Below are positions 1 to 9,653 of a DNA stretch of 64,000 nt, piece after piece. Every line of letters starts with the position of its first letter. Within the stretch, counting starts at the first letter, position 1. The stretch spans positions 525,019 through 589,018 of the forward strand of contig NZ_FNVO01000004.1 in NCBI RefSeq assembly GCF_900108175.1, in the 5' to 3' direction. The notes below the pieces were generated by a model, which saw only the letters and a list, made by a program, of their open reading frames with translations, did not search any database and had not been told where the DNA came from. This DNA comes from Thermomonospora echinospora (GTDB taxonomy: Bacteria > Actinomycetota > Actinomycetes > Streptosporangiales > Streptosporangiaceae). A program made the position numbers and the translations under genes.

Positions 1-268
1 CCCGGCGCAGCGCGGTGCCGTAGAGGGGGCCGGACGCACCGCCGGTCTTCGACACGATCGCCCGCCCGGCGCCGATCAGCACCTTGCCCGGCGTGGTGCC
101 GGCGGGCAGCCCGTCCAGCGCGGTGACCGCGGCCCCGAACCCCCGGGCGAGGTTGAGCCCGTGGTCGCCGTCTCCGATCGCCGCGTCCAGCGCCGTGAGC
201 CGTTCGGCGTCCGCCGTCACCAGCTCGGCCGCCCGCCTGATCCAGGCGGCGAAGTCGCTCGCGTTCAC
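1..268 (-). CDS. dhaL: Dihydroxyacetone kinase subunit DhaL, N-terminal part (cut by window edge)
   Basis: ADP-binding subunit of PTS-dependent dihydroxyacetone kinase, which works with DhaK and a DhaM phosphodonor. Only the first 89 codons are present; the gene runs off the left edge. The visible part contains [11 protein letters not shown], the aspartate cluster that binds Mg-ADP in DhaL, and [14 protein letters not shown] further on. The GTG start at 268 overlaps the dhaK stop codon by four bases (GTGA), so the two are translationally coupled. DhaM is not in view and may lie beyond the edge. The identification is secure; the full length cannot be judged. Confidence 0.9.
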   Translation of the reverse strand, partial: MNASDFAAWIRRAAELVTADAERLTALDAAIGDGDHGLNLARGFGAAVTALDGLPAGTTPGKVLIGAGRAIVSKTGGASGPLYGTALRR

Positions 269-1263
269 CGGCCCCACCGTAGTGCGGGCGTCTGGACGGG
301 GGCGTCCCACAGGCGCAGCAGCTCGGGGGTGAGGCGGCAGACGGAGATCATGCAGCCGGCCATCTCCAGGCTGGTCACGTAGGGGCCGACCAGCGACCGC
401 GCCACCGTGACCCCGTGGTCGGCCAGCCAGGAGGAGGCCACCCCGTAGGCCACGTACTGCTCCAGCAGCGGGGTGCCGCCCATCCCGTTCACCAGGACCA
501 GCGTGTCGGAGCCGCGCAGCGGCATGTCGGCGTCGATGGCTGTCAGGGCGGCGGTCACGATCTCGTTCGCGGAGCCGGCCTTGACCCGCTCGCGGCCCGG
601 CTCGCCGTGGATGCCGATGCCCAGTTCCATCTCGCCCGGGTCCAGCTCGAACGTCGGGCGCCCGGCGGCGGGCACGGTGCAGGGCGACAGCGCCACCCCG
701 AACGAGCGGGTGCGCTCGTTGACCTCCCGCGCCACGGCGGCCACCGCCTCCAGCGGGGCGCCCTCCTCGGCCAGCGCCCCGGCGATCTTCTCCACGAACA
801 GCGTCGCGCCGGTGCCGCGGCGGCCCGCGGTGTACGTGCTGTCCTGGACGGCCACGTCGTCGTCCACCACGACGGTGGCGACCTCGATGTCCTCGTCGTC
901 CTTGGCGAAGTCGGCGGCCAGCCGGAAGTTCAGCACGTCGCCGGTGTAGTTCTTCACGATGTGCAGCACCCCGGCGCCGCCGTCCACCGCGGCGGTGGCG
1001 GCCAGGATCTGGTCGGGGACGGGGGAGGTGAACACCTCGCCGGGGCAGGCCGCGTCGAGCATCCCGTGGCCGACGAACCCGACGTGCAGCGGCTCGTGCC
1101 CGGAGCCGCCGCCCGACACCAGCCCCACCTTGCCGGATCGCGGTGCGTCCGCCCGCACCACGATCCCGGCCTCCAGATCGACCCGCAGCCCGGGGTGGGC
1201 GGCGGCCAGGCCGCGCAGCGCGTCGGCGACGACCTTGACCGGATCGTTGATGATTTTCCGCAT
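265..1263 (-). CDS. dhaK: Dihydroxyacetone kinase substrate-binding subunit DhaK
   Basis: Binds dihydroxyacetone for phosphorylation to dihydroxyacetone phosphate in the cytoplasm. The protein is 332 residues, the normal length for a stand-alone DhaK. Visible motifs are [13 protein letters not shown] near residue 47 and GIGIHGEPG near residue 215, whose histidine forms the covalent hemiaminal with the substrate. The separate K and L subunits indicate the PTS-dependent type rather than the single-chain ATP-dependent enzyme. The ATG at 1263 (MRKIINDP) is chosen because it gives the family length; upstream codons in frame run into the divergent deacetylase gene. Only 45 bases separate it from that gene, so both promoters must overlap. 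Confidence 0.93.
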   Translation of the reverse strand: MRKIINDPVKVVADALRGLAAAHPGLRVDLEAGIVVRADAPRSGKVGLVSGGGSGHEPLHVGFVGHGMLDAACPGEVFTSPVPDQILAATAAVDGGAGVLHIVKNYTGDVLNFRLAADFAKDDEDIEVATVVVDDDVAVQDSTYTAGRRGTGATLFVEKIAGALAEEGAPLEAVAAVAREVNERTRSFGVALSPCTVPAAGRPTFELDPGEMELGIGIHGEPGRERVKAGSANEIVTAALTAIDADMPLRGSDTLVLVNGMGGTPLLEQYVAYGVASSWLADHGVTVARSLVGPYVTSLEMAGCMISVCRLTPELLRLWDAPVQTPALRWGR

Positions 1264-1296
1264 ATCCGGCTTGTACCCGATGTCGGTATCGCCGCC

Positions 1297-1302
1297 TAGT
1301 GT
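1297..1302 (+). promoter_or_regulatory. -10 hexamer for a leaderless deacetylase mRNA
   Basis: TAGTGT fits the actinobacterial TANNNT -10 consensus and ends six bases before the GTG start at 1309. This is the spacing expected if transcription starts on the start codon. No Shine-Dalgarno sequence is visible there. Inferred from sequence only. Confidence 0.5.
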
Positions 1303-1308
1303 GGGCGC

Positions 1309-2034
1309 GTGACGGATGTGATCGACGACAGGGACATCGAGCGTGCGCTGGTGGTGATGGCGCATCCCGACGACGTGGACTTCGGCTCGGCGGGGACGGT
1401 CGCCGTCTGGACCGACCGGGGCATCGAGGTGACGTACCTGATGGTGACCGACGGCGACGCGGGCGGCTTCGACGACGGTATGACCAGGCAGGAGATGGCC
1501 GCGCTGCGCCGCGAGGAGCAGCGCGCGGCGGCCAAGGCGGTCGGTGTGACCGACGTGCGGTTCCTGGGGTATCCGGACGGGCGGGTGGAGGCCACGCTGG
1601 AGCTGCGCCGCGACATAGCCCGGGTGATCCGGCAGGTCCGGCCCGACCGGGTGCTGATGCCGAGCCCGGAGCGCAACTACGAGCGGATCCATCCGAGCCA
1701 TCCCGACCACCGGGCGGTGGGGTCGGCGGCCCTCGACGCGGTGTACCCGGACGCCCGCAACCCCTACGCCTTCCCGGAGTTGCGCGAGGAGGGCCTGGAG
1801 GCGTGGACGGTGCGGGAGGTGTGGCTGAACGGCGGTCCCGTGGCCGACCACTACGTCGACGTGACGGAGGTGTTCGGGCGCAAGCTGACAGCCCTGCGCT
1901 CGCACGCCAGCCAGGTCGCCCACGTGCCGGACCTGGAGGGCATGCTGCGGGGCTGGATGGGCGCCAACGCCCGGGCCGCGGGGCTGCCCGAGGGGCACCT
2001 GGCCGAGGGCTACCACGTCGTCTCCACCGCCTGA
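1309..2034 (+). CDS. PIG-L/LmbE family zinc deacetylase
   Basis: A 241-residue member of the PIG-L (LmbE) N-acetylglucosaminyl deacetylase superfamily, which includes MshB and Mca of mycothiol metabolism. The zinc site is visible: AHPDDVDFG near residue 19 supplies the HPDD motif, and HPDHR near residue 127 supplies the distal histidine. It is shorter than MshB and its substrate cannot be deduced; a small N-acyl amino sugar or a detoxification conjugate is possible. It is divergent from dhaK and followed by an unrelated permease, so context does not help. The start is the GTG placed for a leaderless transcript. Confidence 0.82.
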   Translation: MTDVIDDRDIERALVVMAHPDDVDFGSAGTVAVWTDRGIEVTYLMVTDGDAGGFDDGMTRQEMAALRREEQRAAAKAVGVTDVRFLGYPDGRVEATLELRRDIARVIRQVRPDRVLMPSPERNYERIHPSHPDHRAVGSAALDAVYPDARNPYAFPELREEGLEAWTVREVWLNGGPVADHYVDVTEVFGRKLTALRSHASQVAHVPDLEGMLRGWMGANARAAGLPEGHLAEGYHVVSTA

Positions 2035-2065
2035 CCGGCCGCGCCGGCGGCCGGGCTCTCCCCGA

Positions 2066-2071
2066 TAGGGT
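2066..2071 (+). promoter_or_regulatory. -10 hexamer upstream of the TSUP permease
   Basis: TAGGGT in the context GATAGGGT fits TANNNT and lies 47 bases before the permease start. The same GATAGNNT form recurs before purN, the 55-residue protein, icd, mdh and hsp90. No convincing -35 was found. Confidence 0.35.
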
Positions 2072-2118
2072 CATGGACGATCGTTCTTTGACTCCTTACA
2101 ACCCCCGGGGAGTGGCGT

Positions 2119-2886
2119 GTGCAGGCCGAGCACGTGGTCATGCTTCTGGTGGCGGCGCTGGCCGCGGGCTGGGTGGACGCCGTGGTCGGCGGCGGCGGGC
2201 TGATCCAGCTTCCGGCGCTGATGGCGGCCACCACGGGGCAGCCGGTGGCCGCCGCCCTGGCCACCAACAAACTGGCCTCGATCGCCGGCACCTCCTCGGC
2301 CGCCTACACCTACCTGCGCCGGGCCAAACCGGACGTGCGGATCGCCGGGCCGGCCGGGCTGCTCGCGGTGTGCTCGGCCGCGGCGGGCGCCGGCTGCGCG
2401 GCCGTGATCTCCTCCGAGGTGCTCCGGCCGGTGATCATGGTGGTACTGCTGGGCGTGGCGGCGCTGGTGGTGCTGCGTCCCGACCTGGGCCGCACCTCCA
2501 GGCTGGTGCTGCGCACCCCGCGCCGCACGGCGGCGGCCATCCTGGTGCCCGGGGTGCTGATCGCCTTCTATGACGGCCTGGTCGGGCCGGGCACCGGAAC
2601 GTTCCTGGTCATGGCGTTCACCATCCTGCTGGGGGTGGACTTCGTGCACGCCTCGGCCAACTCCAAGATCATCAACGCCAGCACCAACCTCGGCGGCCTC
2701 ATCGTGTTCGCCCTGCAGGGGTACGTGCTGTGGACGCTCGGCCTGGCGATGGCCGTCTGTAACATCGCCGGCGCCCAGCTCGGCGCCCGCATGGCCGTCG
2801 ACCGGGGCGCCGGCTTCGTCCGCGCCGTGCTGCTGTGCGTCGTCGGCGCCCTGGTCGTCAAGCTCGGCCACGACCAGTTCGGCTGA
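2119..2886 (+). CDS. TSUP (TauE/SafE) family membrane permease
   Basis: A 255-residue integral membrane protein of the TauE/SafE sulfite or sulfonate exporter family. Several hydrophobic helices are visible. The first contains the family-typical glycine-rich DAVVGGGGLIQLPAL, and a second-half copy reads YDGLVGPGTGTFLVMAF, giving the internal duplication of this family. The start is GTG at 2119, six bases after GGGGAG. It stands alone, with the next gene convergent and only three bases away. The transported substrate is unknown; family members move sulfite, sulfoacetate or other organosulfur anions. Confidence 0.85.
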   Translation: MQAEHVVMLLVAALAAGWVDAVVGGGGLIQLPALMAATTGQPVAAALATNKLASIAGTSSAAYTYLRRAKPDVRIAGPAGLLAVCSAAAGAGCAAVISSEVLRPVIMVVLLGVAALVVLRPDLGRTSRLVLRTPRRTAAAILVPGVLIAFYDGLVGPGTGTFLVMAFTILLGVDFVHASANSKIINASTNLGGLIVFALQGYVLWTLGLAMAVCNIAGAQLGARMAVDRGAGFVRAVLLCVVGALVVKLGHDQFG

Positions 2887-2889
2887 CGT

Positions 2890-4290
2890 TCAGGCGGGCG
2901 GGACGGGCAGCCGGTCCTCCAGGGAGGCCAGGGTGAGCAGGACGAGGGAGGCCGTCCAGCCCAGCGGGGCGACCGCCGCCGGGCGGCCCCGCCGGTCCAC
3001 CTTCTCCGGCAGGGCGCCCAGGTCGGTGCGGTGCTCGTCCAGCCAGTCCAGCCTGGTCAGGGTGTCCTCCACCCGGCCGGAGGCGGCGGCGTTCAGGGCG
3101 AACAACGCCATCTCGGGGGTCCAGGCCACGTCCGGGTTGCCGCTCCACCGCTCGCCGGGCAGCACCCCGCCGTTCGGCAGGCGCAGACGTTCGGCCGCCT
3201 CCAGCACCGCCGACTCCACGCCCGGGTCAGCGGGCGCGAACGGCGGTGCCAGGAAGGTCACCGAGGTGTCCATCAGCCCGCCGGGGACCGGTGAGCGCGG
3301 ATAGCCGTACGGGGTGAACGTCCGGGCGATCGCGTCCGACACCCGCATGGCGGCCTGGCGCCAGCGGCGGCCCTCGGCCTGGCGGCCGCTGCGGTCGGCC
3401 AGGTCGGCGGCGGCGCGCAGCCCCATCAGGACGGGGCCGACGACGCCCAGCGTGGGACGGCGGGGGTCCTGCTCCTTGCCGGGGTCGCGCTCGAAGTAGT
3501 CCGAGGACGGCGGCGGCAGCCCCTCGACGTCCAGCGAGGACTCCAGATGGTCGGCGGCCCGGCGCACCATCGTCCACAGCTCCGGCAGCACCGCCTCACC
3601 GGCCGGGGCGTACACGTCCAGGAACCAGCCGGCCCACAGGACCCAGCCGAGCGAGTCGAGCTGGGTCCGGCGGCCGTCGGTCACGGGGGTGCCGTCGAGC
3701 TTGTAACGGGCCGCCCACAGGCCGGGCTCGGTCTGCGTACGGGCCAGGAACCGCAGCACGCGCCGGGCCTCCGCCGGGTGCCCCGACACCAGGAAGGCCA
3801 CCGCGGCGAACGCCGCGTCGCGCGGCCACACGTACCGCCACTGCCGGTACCAGGAGGCCGTCGTGGCGCCGTTGGGCCGGGTGAGCAGCCGCAGGTCCAG
3901 CAGCGCCCGCACGGCCATGTCCCGGTACACGGTGTCACCGCCGGGGATCCGGCCGGCGGCCAGCCAGCCCCGGTCGTCGCGCACCGCCGTCGCCACCCTG
4001 GGGTCGTCGGCCGGGACGGTGATCGGCTGCTGGCCGCCGAACTGGATCAGCCGCACCCGGCCGTCGGCCAGCCGTACCACCGAGCTGTCGGGCAGATACG
4101 CCGCACCGGCCGCCTCGGTGGCGTCCATCGGCCGGTGGGCGAACGGCCAGCCGCCCCCGCCGATCAGGCCCGGCGAGGCCCACTCCGGGCGGGTCTGGTC
4201 CGGCAGGGTCGAGCCACAGGTGGCGGCGAGCATCATCACCAGCGAGAACGCGATGGTGCGCCGTACCCGCCTGGCTCCCGGGCTCGTCAC
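2890..4290 (-). CDS. Secreted GH15-like glycoside hydrolase, possible lipoprotein
   Basis: A 466-residue exported protein with an (alpha/alpha)6 barrel of the glucoamylase/glucodextranase (GH15) type. The core motif YRQWRYVWPRDAAFAAVAF near residue 165 is the family signature, and LPEKVDRRGRP near residue 430 probably carries a catalytic glutamate. The N-terminus is a signal peptide: basic residues, then IAFSLVMMLAATC. That cysteine could be lipidated, but ATC is a poor lipobox, so ordinary Sec cleavage is equally possible. The GTG at 4290 follows GAGAGG by nine bases. It probably removes glucose from alpha-glucans or acts on a trehalose-like sugar; activity is inferred from family only. Confidence 0.78.
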   Translation of the reverse strand: MTSPGARRVRRTIAFSLVMMLAATCGSTLPDQTRPEWASPGLIGGGGWPFAHRPMDATEAAGAAYLPDSSVVRLADGRVRLIQFGGQQPITVPADDPRVATAVRDDRGWLAAGRIPGGDTVYRDMAVRALLDLRLLTRPNGATTASWYRQWRYVWPRDAAFAAVAFLVSGHPAEARRVLRFLARTQTEPGLWAARYKLDGTPVTDGRRTQLDSLGWVLWAGWFLDVYAPAGEAVLPELWTMVRRAADHLESSLDVEGLPPPSSDYFERDPGKEQDPRRPTLGVVGPVLMGLRAAADLADRSGRQAEGRRWRQAAMRVSDAIARTFTPYGYPRSPVPGGLMDTSVTFLAPPFAPADPGVESAVLEAAERLRLPNGGVLPGERWSGNPDVAWTPEMALFALNAAASGRVEDTLTRLDWLDEHRTDLGALPEKVDRRGRPAAVAPLGWTASLVLLTLASLEDRLPVPPA

Positions 4291-4614
4291 CGTGACGCAC
4301 CTCTCGTTCCTCGATCGAGAAAACCGACAATCAGCACATTCAACACTCGGTCTGCAAGTGTCCAACTCAGGTTTACCCGCTCGTGTCACCCCGGGCGGCA
4401 CACAGCGGCCGGTTCCCGGCAGAGTGGACCCGCTTTCGCGATCAGGGAGCGGCGTTTTATAGGCTGCTCGACCGGAGCGGACCGCTCTGGTCGCCGCGCG
4501 TACAGCCCGCCTCGGACCATCGCGACTCTGTGCGGGCGATCGCCGGAGCGGTCGATTAAGGGCGTGCGGTTCAGCACGCAGCCAGGCTGTCGATCCGTAT
4601 AAGGACGGACCCTC
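4291..4614. promoter_or_regulatory. Divergent intergenic region between the GH15 gene and sucC
   Basis: 324 bases without a gene. A 10-bp perfect palindrome CTCGATCGAG lies at 4310-4319, 20 bases upstream of the GH15 start, and could be an operator. TAGGCT at 4460-4465, within TTTTATAGGCT, is the best -10 candidate for sucC and would give a leader of about 145 bases. AAGGA precedes the sucC start by about nine bases. No RNA motif or small ORF was recognised. Confidence 0.35.
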
Positions 4615-5805
4615 GTGGACCTGTTCGAACATCAGGCGAAGGAGCTCTTCGCCGAGTACGGGGTACCGGTGCCCACCGGCAAGGTGGCCCACACGCCCCA
4701 GGAAGCAAGGGCGATCGCGGAGGAGCTCTTCGCCGCCGGAAGCAAGAAGGTCGTGGTCAAGGCCCAGGTGAAGACCGGTGGCCGGGGCAAGGCCGGCGGG
4801 GTGAAGCTCGCCGACGACGCCGACGAGGCGCAGGCCCTCGCCGAGCAGATCCTCGGCATGGACATCAAGGGTCACACCGTCCACAAGGTGCTGGTCGAGG
4901 CCGGCAGCGCGATCGCGCAGGAGTACTACTTCTCCTTCCTGCTCGATCGCGCCAACCGCACCTTCCTGTCCATCTGCTCGGCCGAGGGCGGCATGGACAT
5001 CGAGGAGGTCGCCGCGACCAACCCCGAGGCCGTCGCCAAGGTGCCGGTGGCCGCGCTGACCGGGGTGGACCGGGCCAGGGCACGCGAGATCGCGCAGGCC
5101 GGCAAGCTGCCCGAGCAGGCCCTGGAGGGCGCCGCCGAGCTGATCGAGCGGCTGTGGGCGGTGTTCACCGACGAGGACGCCACCCTGGTCGAGGTCAACC
5201 CGATGATCCTGACCGCCGACGGCCGGGTGATGGCGCTGGACGGCAAGGTCACCCTCGACGACAACGCCGCGTTCCGCCAGCCGGAGCACGCGGCGCTGAC
5301 CGACGAGAAGACCACCGACCCGCTGGAGGCCCGCGCCAAGGACAAGGACCTCAACTACGTCAAGCTGGAAGGCTCGGTCGGCATCATCGGCAACGGCGCC
5401 GGCCTGGTCATGTCCACCCTGGACGTGGTCGCCTACGCGGGCGAGGAGTACGGCGGGCAGAAGCCGGCCAACTTCCTGGACATCGGCGGTGGCGCCTCGG
5501 CCGAGGTGATGGCCAACGGCCTGGAGATCGTGCTGTCGGACCCCTCGGTCAAGAGCGTGTTCGTCAACGTCTTCGGCGGCATCACCGCCTGTGACGCGGT
5601 CGCCAACGGCATCGTGGCGGCCTACAAGCTGCTGGCCGATCGGGGCGAGAGCGTGGACCGCCCGCTGGTGGTGCGGCTGGACGGCAACAACGCCGAACTC
5701 GGCCGGCAGATCCTCGACGAGGCGAAGCTGACCGGTGTCGAGCGGGTGGACACTATGGACGAGGCGGCCAAGCGGGCCGCCGAGCTCGCCGCGGCAGGTG
5801 CGTGA
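4615..5805 (+). CDS. sucC: Succinyl-CoA synthetase (ADP-forming) beta subunit
   Basis: TCA-cycle enzyme making ATP (or GTP), succinate and CoA from succinyl-CoA as a complex with SucD. The 396-residue length is normal. The ATP-grasp N-terminus begins [12 protein letters not shown] and continues with [20 protein letters not shown]. The C-terminal CoA-ligase domain has [10 protein letters not shown] and [11 protein letters not shown]. The start is GTG preceded by AAGGA. It is followed directly by sucD. Confidence 0.97.
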   Translation: MDLFEHQAKELFAEYGVPVPTGKVAHTPQEARAIAEELFAAGSKKVVVKAQVKTGGRGKAGGVKLADDADEAQALAEQILGMDIKGHTVHKVLVEAGSAIAQEYYFSFLLDRANRTFLSICSAEGGMDIEEVAATNPEAVAKVPVAALTGVDRARAREIAQAGKLPEQALEGAAELIERLWAVFTDEDATLVEVNPMILTADGRVMALDGKVTLDDNAAFRQPEHAALTDEKTTDPLEARAKDKDLNYVKLEGSVGIIGNGAGLVMSTLDVVAYAGEEYGGQKPANFLDIGGGASAEVMANGLEIVLSDPSVKSVFVNVFGGITACDAVANGIVAAYKLLADRGESVDRPLVVRLDGNNAELGRQILDEAKLTGVERVDTMDEAAKRAAELAAAGA

Positions 5806-5807
5806 AC

Positions 5808-6695
5808 ATGGCTATCTGGCTGACTGACAACAGCAAGGTCATCGTCCAGGGGATGACCGGCTCCGAGGGCTCCAAGCACACCGCGCGGATGCTGCGGGCC
5901 GGCACCAACGTGGTCGGCGGCGTGAACGCCCGCAAGGCCGGGCAGAGCGTGGACTTCGACGGCAGGTCCCTGCCGGTGTTCGGCACCGTCGCCGAGGCGA
6001 TGGCCGAGACCGGCGCGGACGTCTCGGTGGTGTTCGTGCCGCCGAAGTTCACCAAGGACGCCGTGGTGGAGGCCATCGACGCGGCCATCGGCCTGTGCGT
6101 GGTCATCACCGAGGGCATCCCGGTGCACGACACCGCCTACTTCTGGTCGTACGCCTCCTCCAAGGGCAACGTGACCCGCATCATCGGGCCCAACTGCCCG
6201 GGCATCGCCTCGCCCGGCAAGTCCAACGCCGGCATCATCCCGGCCGACATCACCACCCCCGGCCGGATCGGGCTGGTGTCCAAGTCGGGCACGCTGACCT
6301 ACCAGATGATGTACGAGCTGCGCGACATCGGCTTCTCCACCTGCGTGGGCATCGGCGGTGACCCGGTCATCGGCACCACCCACATCGACGCCCTGCAGGC
6401 GTTCCAGGAGGACCCCGAGACCGACGCGATCGTGATGATCGGCGAGATCGGCGGCGACGCCGAGGAGCGCGCCGCCGCCTACATCGAGCAGCACGTCACC
6501 AAGCCGGTGGTGGGCTACGTCGCCGGGTTCACCGCCCCCGAGGGCAAGACCATGGGCCACGCCGGCGCGATCGTGTCGGGCTCGTCCGGCACCGCGGAGG
6601 CCAAGAAGGAGGCCCTGGAGAAGGTCGGCGTCCGGGTCGGCAAGACCCCGAGCGAGACCGCCCGCCTCATGCGCGAGATCATGAAGAACCTCTAG
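5808..6695 (+). CDS. sucD: Succinyl-CoA synthetase alpha subunit
   Basis: CoA-binding subunit carrying the phosphohistidine. Length is 295 residues. The CoA-binding Rossmann segment [15 protein letters not shown] is near residue 11, and the phosphorylated histidine lies in [12 protein letters not shown] near residue 247. The ATG at 5808 gives the usual [10 protein letters not shown] start; a GTG at 5802 overlapping the sucC stop is a possible alternative. A strong hairpin after the stop ends the operon. Confidence 0.97.
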   Translation: MAIWLTDNSKVIVQGMTGSEGSKHTARMLRAGTNVVGGVNARKAGQSVDFDGRSLPVFGTVAEAMAETGADVSVVFVPPKFTKDAVVEAIDAAIGLCVVITEGIPVHDTAYFWSYASSKGNVTRIIGPNCPGIASPGKSNAGIIPADITTPGRIGLVSKSGTLTYQMMYELRDIGFSTCVGIGGDPVIGTTHIDALQAFQEDPETDAIVMIGEIGGDAEERAAAYIEQHVTKPVVGYVAGFTAPEGKTMGHAGAIVSGSSGTAEAKKEALEKVGVRVGKTPSETARLMREIMKNL

Positions 6696-6711
6696 GACTC
6701 GCGGACCTCAC

Positions 6712-6746
6712 GAACGGGCCGTCCCCTCTGCGGGGGCGGCCCGTTC
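6712..6746 (+). terminator. Rho-independent-type hairpin after sucCD
   Basis: GAACGGGCCGTCCCC pairs with GGGGGCGGCCCGTTC across a TCTG-containing loop: 15 pairs with one G-U wobble, 17 bases after the sucD stop. There is no strong U-tract, as is common in actinobacteria. Confidence 0.8.
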
Positions 6747-6879
6747 GCGTTGTGGCCGCCCGACCGGTTCGGGCGCCCGTCACAGTGCCGTGCGGAATCC
6801 CGCATCCCGCCGGGAGCACCGGGCCGCACGCGCCCGGGGCGCCGGTGGCGGGAGCGCCGCCCGGCCCGCGTCTCCCGTG

Positions 6880-7383
6880 TCAGTATGCGGCGATCAGCCC
6901 TGCTAGACAGCCCAGGCAGCCCAGGCCCGCCAGCACTCCCATGACCCACCACGAGGCCCGCCCCGGCGAACGTCCCCAGAACATGTAGGCGATCAGCCAG
7001 GGCAGCGGCACCAGCATGGCGAAGCCCAGGAAGGGCAGCGCGAGGGCGTTCAACTGCCCCTTCGTCCCGGTCGGATGGGCCCGCTCGCCGTCGGGCTGCA
7101 GCCGGGCCTCGAACGTCTCGCCCGCGTCCGACTCCGGCGGCAGCTTCAGGTTCCGCACGGTCCGTCCCTGCGGGTCGTCCGGCACGAACACGCCCCGGCA
7201 GTCGTAGCGGCCCTCGCCGAGATCGGTGCAGCCGGTGACCGCGACCCTCCCGGGCTCGCCGATCAGGCCGAACGCCAACCGCAGGTCGGTCACGTCGGAC
7301 AGGATCGGCGTCACTCCGAGGGCCAGCCACAGCAGGACCAGGAACAGCGACGTGGCGCGGCCGTTCCCGGTGGATTTCGACAT
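6880..7383 (-). CDS. Unknown membrane protein, three predicted helices
   Basis: A 167-residue protein with no family I recognise. Hydrophobic helices lie near residues 13-32, 115-137 and 146-166. The region between helices 1 and 2 is polar, about 80 residues, with two cysteines (TGCTDLGEGRYDCRG) that could form a disulfide outside the membrane. ATG at 7383 follows GAGAGG by seven bases. It sits between sucD and perM on the opposite strand, where mycobacteria also keep membrane proteins, but homology to those cannot be claimed. Confidence 0.7.
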   Translation of the reverse strand: MSKSTGNGRATSLFLVLLWLALGVTPILSDVTDLRLAFGLIGEPGRVAVTGCTDLGEGRYDCRGVFVPDDPQGRTVRNLKLPPESDAGETFEARLQPDGERAHPTGTKGQLNALALPFLGFAMLVPLPWLIAYMFWGRSPGRASWWVMGVLAGLGCLGCLAGLIAAY

Positions 7384-7590
7384 ACGGGTGCCTCTCGGTC
7401 AGGGGAGCCCGACCGAAGTATGCAGCATCCAGGCGATTCGGGACGCCCGGGCGGTCAGCGGACTCCTCCCGGACCCGGACGGCGCCATCGGAGATCACAG
7501 GCCGCGCCGGAAAGCCGACCTCTCGGGCCGAAGGGCGACACGCCGGGCGGCGAGCCCTCACGGGCCGGGCGCGGGTGCCAGCATGGATCC

Positions 7591-9417
7591 GTGTCGGACG
7601 TGAAGCCAGGACAGCGCGCCCCCCGGAGCCCCTCCGGACGGACGGAGCCCCCGGGACGCACCACCGGGCCCGCCGAACGCGCCAGGCCCGCCGAACGCGC
7701 CGGAGGCCGGGAACGCTCCGACCGTCCGGGGACGTCCCGGCCACTCGCGGTCAGCGGGCTGGTGGCGGCGGCCTGGTGCGTGGGGATCGGGCTGGCGGTG
7801 CTCACCACCGTCACCCTCGTCGGCTGGATCGCCGCCCCCCGCACCGCGCTCGGCCCCGGGCTCCCGGGCGTCTTCCGGACCGCCGTCAACTTCTGGCTGG
7901 TGGCGCACCATGCGGGGTTCTCCCTGCCGGGCGGGCGGGTGGGGCTGCTGCCGCTCGGGCTGGTCGTCCTGCCGGGGGTGCTGCTGTACCGCAGCGGCGG
8001 CTGGATGATCCGGACCGCCCGTGCGCCGCGCCCGGTCCGGGGAGTGCGGGGGGCCGACCCCACGATGACGGTCGTCGTGCAGGTGGCGCTCGCCCTGGCC
8101 GTCCCGTACGCCGTGCTCGCCGCGCTGCTGGCGCTGGCGGCCACCACCCCGGTGGTGCGGCCCTCGGCCTGGCAGGCGCTGCTGGCCTGCCTGGTCGTGG
8201 CGGCCGTGGCGGGCGGGCTCGGCGCCGGCCGCGCCCTCGGGGCCGCCCGCGGCAAGCGGGTCCGCACGGGGATGGGCGCGCTGCTGCGGCTGCTGCCCGA
8301 ACGCCCCCGCTCACTGGTGATCGGCGTCCTCGGCGCGCTGGGCGTGCTGGTCGCCTCCGGGGCGGTGCTGGCCGGCGTCTCCTTGGCGATGCACCTGTCC
8401 CAGGCCACCGCGCTGTTCGACGAGCTGGCCCCGGGTGTCGTCGGGGGAGCGCTGCTGCTGCTGATCGAGGTGGTGTACCTGCCCAACGCGGTGATCTGGG
8501 GGATGGCCTACGCCGTCGGGCCGGGCTTCGCGGTGGGGACGGGCACCAGCGTGTCGCCGACCGGGGTGTTCCTGGACATGGTGCCGTCCTTCCCGCCGCT
8601 GGCCGCGCTGCCCGAGCCGGGACCGGCCCCGGCGCTGTCGCTGCTGGCGGTGGCGACGCCGTTCCTGGCCGGCGCGGTCGGCGGGATCCTGAGCGTGCGA
8701 GCCATGCCCAGCTCCGTCCACGAGGCCGCGCCGATGTGGGGCTTCTTGACCGGGGCGATGACGGGCGCCGTCGCCGCGGTGCTGGCGGCGCTGTCGGGCG
8801 GGCCGCTGGGCGGCGGCAGGCTCACCGTCATGGGGCCGTCGCCGTGGCGGGTGGGCCTGATGGCCGCGCTGGAGGTGGGCATCGCCGCGGCCATCGCGGC
8901 TTGGGTGTTCAACTGGCGGATCCTGCGCCGTTCCGCCGGCCCGTCCGACCGGCCCGAGCCGCCGAAGGAGCGCAGGCGGTCCGGGCGCAAGGAGCCCGCC
9001 GTTCCCACCGGCAAGCGGGCCGGACGCCCGCAACGCCGCACTCCGGCGGCGCCGAAGCCCGCCGAGACACCCCCGAGCCCGCCGCCCGCGCCCCGGCCGC
9101 CCAGGAGACCGCCCGTGATGGCCGACCCGGTGGAGTTCGAGGAGGCCGAGCCAGTGCTCACCCCGCGCAGACCGCGCCGGCCCCGCGTACGGGAGCCGCT
9201 GGACAGCCCGGCCCCCACCCCTCCGGAGCCGCCGGCCGACCGGCGGAAACGCGAGGAGCCCGCCGAGCCCACCGACCCCGAGCCCGCCGAGACCAAGGCC
9301 GAGGCCGAGGCCGCACCGGATCGGCAGGAGCCGTCCAGGCACCGCGACGAGCCCGAACGCACCGAGACCCGCGGTGGCGCGATCTACGTCCTTCGGGACG
9401 AGCCCGCCGAGGACTGA
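7591..9417 (+). CDS. perM: PerM-like (DUF6350) cell-division-associated membrane protein
   Basis: A 608-residue polytopic membrane protein. Residues 1-50 are basic and disordered. About ten hydrophobic helices follow to residue 450, then a Pro/Glu/Arg-rich cytoplasmic tail of about 150 residues with long PEPPAD-like runs. The helical core and the position between sucCD and purN match PerM (Rv0955) of M. tuberculosis, reported to support FtsB and division under stress. The GTG at 7591 is chosen because upstream codons encode an implausible basic stretch. The tail is probably variable. Confidence rests on synteny and topology, not catalytic motifs. Confidence 0.72.
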   Translation: MSDVKPGQRAPRSPSGRTEPPGRTTGPAERARPAERAGGRERSDRPGTSRPLAVSGLVAAAWCVGIGLAVLTTVTLVGWIAAPRTALGPGLPGVFRTAVNFWLVAHHAGFSLPGGRVGLLPLGLVVLPGVLLYRSGGWMIRTARAPRPVRGVRGADPTMTVVVQVALALAVPYAVLAALLALAATTPVVRPSAWQALLACLVVAAVAGGLGAGRALGAARGKRVRTGMGALLRLLPERPRSLVIGVLGALGVLVASGAVLAGVSLAMHLSQATALFDELAPGVVGGALLLLIEVVYLPNAVIWGMAYAVGPGFAVGTGTSVSPTGVFLDMVPSFPPLAALPEPGPAPALSLLAVATPFLAGAVGGILSVRAMPSSVHEAAPMWGFLTGAMTGAVAAVLAALSGGPLGGGRLTVMGPSPWRVGLMAALEVGIAAAIAAWVFNWRILRRSAGPSDRPEPPKERRRSGRKEPAVPTGKRAGRPQRRTPAAPKPAETPPSPPPAPRPPRRPPVMADPVEFEEAEPVLTPRRPRRPRVREPLDSPAPTPPEPPADRRKREEPAEPTDPEPAETKAEAEAAPDRQEPSRHRDEPERTETRGGAIYVLRDEPAED

Positions 9418-9464
9418 CCGGGCCCCGCCCATCGGCAGCGGGATGTCCCACTGCCGGAACCCGC

Positions 9465-9624
9465 GCCGTCTCGGCGCCGAAGACCTCGTGGGCGGGCCGG
9501 CGGATCGTTCGTCTCCCGGATGGCGGAGTCGTGAGCGCGCCCGCAGCGCCGCACCGTCGCCGCTCTGAAAGCCCGAGCCGCCTCGGCGCCGGAAGGCCCC
9601 GTCGACGGGCCGGCGGATCGCCCG
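9465..9624. repeat. Two imperfect direct repeats of about 47 bp
   Basis: The segment 9465-9511 (starting GCCGTCTCGGCGCCGAAG) recurs at 9577-9624 (starting GCCGCCTCGGCGCCGGAAG), about 80 percent identical and 112 bases apart. Both end in GGGCCGGCGGATCG. They fill most of the gap between the convergent perM and DUF4190-like genes. No gene is visible there. Confidence 0.6.
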
Positions 9625-9653
9625 CTGTCACGGGTGCGGCGGCGCCGCGATGG

